From Herbaspirillum autotrophicum (GTDB lineage Bacteria > Pseudomonadota > Gammaproteobacteria > Burkholderiales > Burkholderiaceae_D): a stretch of DNA of 64,000 nt. Within the stretch, counting starts at the first letter, position 1; each line of letters opens with the position of its first letter. This document shows, one piece after another, positions 63,706 through 64,000 of this stretch. The translations under genes were made by a program, and so were the position numbers. The stretch is taken from contig NZ_LFLS01000004.1 in the NCBI RefSeq assembly GCF_001189915.1, positions 124,001 to 188,000 of the forward strand, written 5' to 3'. The notes beneath the pieces are model-generated. The model searched no databases. It was not told the origin of the DNA and saw only the letters and a program-made list of their open reading frames with translations.

Positions 63706-63737
63706 AAAGGCCATTTCCGTTGCAGGGAAATGGCCTT
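63706..63737 (-). terminator. intrinsic terminator for lysA
   Basis: AAGGCCATTTCC (63707-63718) with GGAAATGGCCTT (63726-63737); on the minus strand T's follow. 32 bp past the lysA stop. Confidence 0.9.
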
Positions 63738-63768
63738 GGGCGTGCGGCTGTGACTCAACGATGTCGCG

Positions 63769-64000
63769 TCAGGAGACGATGCTCTCCAGTGCAAACAATT
63801 CAGCCGGCGTTTCGCGACGACGAATCAGATGCACCCGATCACCGTCGACCAGCACTTCGGCAGCGCGACCGCGGGTGTTGTAGTTGGAGGCCATGGTCAT
63901 GCCATAGGCACCGGCCGACATCAGCGCCAGCAAAGCGCCCGGTTCGATGGCCAGTGAACGCGAACGCGCCAGCCAGTCGCCCGATTCGCATACCGGACCG
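63769..64000 (-). CDS. lysA: diaminopimelate decarboxylase (partial, C-terminus)
   Basis: Last step of lysine synthesis. Only the C-terminal 76 residues are in the window: '[14 protein letters not shown]' with the active-site Cys of the other subunit, '[25 protein letters not shown]' with the conserved Tyr, and '[15 protein letters not shown]'. Stop at 63769-63771. The frame continues past the right edge. Confidence 0.95.
   Translation of the reverse strand, partial: GPVCESGDWLARSRSLAIEPGALLALMSAGAYGMTMASNYNTRGRAAEVLVDGDRVHLIRRRETPAELFALESIVS

Overview
The window looks like chromosome of a betaproteobacterium, most probably Oxalobacteraceae (Herminiimonas/Collimonas/Undibacterium-like). This rests on moderately high GC, the fmdB-DUF502-aspS-nudB-EEP-clsB gene order usual in Burkholderiales, and the fatty-acid and trehalose operons. 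The species is inferred, not proven. No tRNA, rRNA, CRISPR array or intact insertion sequence was seen.

Layout. 1-2.3 kb: 5' part of DNA polymerase II (polB, minus). 2.4-4.1 kb: an isocitrate lyase/PEP mutase-family gene and a complete class D beta-lactamase. 4.1-8.3 kb: a TPR lipoprotein plus DUF3142 lipoprotein pair and a broken DUF1120 gene. 8.4-14 kb: a two-partner secretion pair (TpsA exoprotein, TpsB transporter). 14.1-15.3 kb: three small overlapping genes including a HAD phosphatase, followed by a palindrome-rich repeat element (15.27-15.53 kb). 15.7-19.6 kb: a LysR/MFS divergent pair and fabV. 19.8-24 kb: a Fur-boxed FecI-FecR-TonB receptor iron-uptake set. 24.8-31.3 kb: a heavy-metal RND efflux operon bracketed by two small ACT-like proteins and preceded by a long leader. 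31.4-34 kb: a cyclopropane-fatty-acid-synthase-like gene, a small membrane protein and a LysR regulator.

34.3-40.7 kb is the highlight: a visibly A/T-richer block holding what I read as a complete RiPP (ribosomally made, modified peptide) cluster. In order it has a 43-residue precursor peptide, an attenuator hairpin, an MFS exporter, a YcaO enzyme, its TfuA partner, a HExxH peptide-modifying enzyme, a ThiS/MoaD-like sulfur carrier ending in Gly-Gly, an E1-rhodanese fusion and a SAM methyltransferase. YcaO with TfuA is the known thioamide-forming pair. The carrier, the E1 and the rhodanese would give the cluster its own sulfur supply, so I predict a thioamidated, probably also hydroxylated or methylated, peptide.

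40.7-48 kb: a fatty-acid beta-oxidation operon (TetR, acyl-CoA dehydrogenase, FadN-like multienzyme, thiolase, hydratase/isomerase-like). 48.2-51.6 kb: hslR, acetyl-CoA acetyltransferase, catalase. 51.9-57.4 kb: the clsB-EEP-nudB-aspS-DUF502-fmdB block. 57.7-61.8 kb: otsB-GH15-otsA trehalose operon. 62-63.5 kb: a sodium:solute symporter. 63.8-64 kb: 3' end of lysA.
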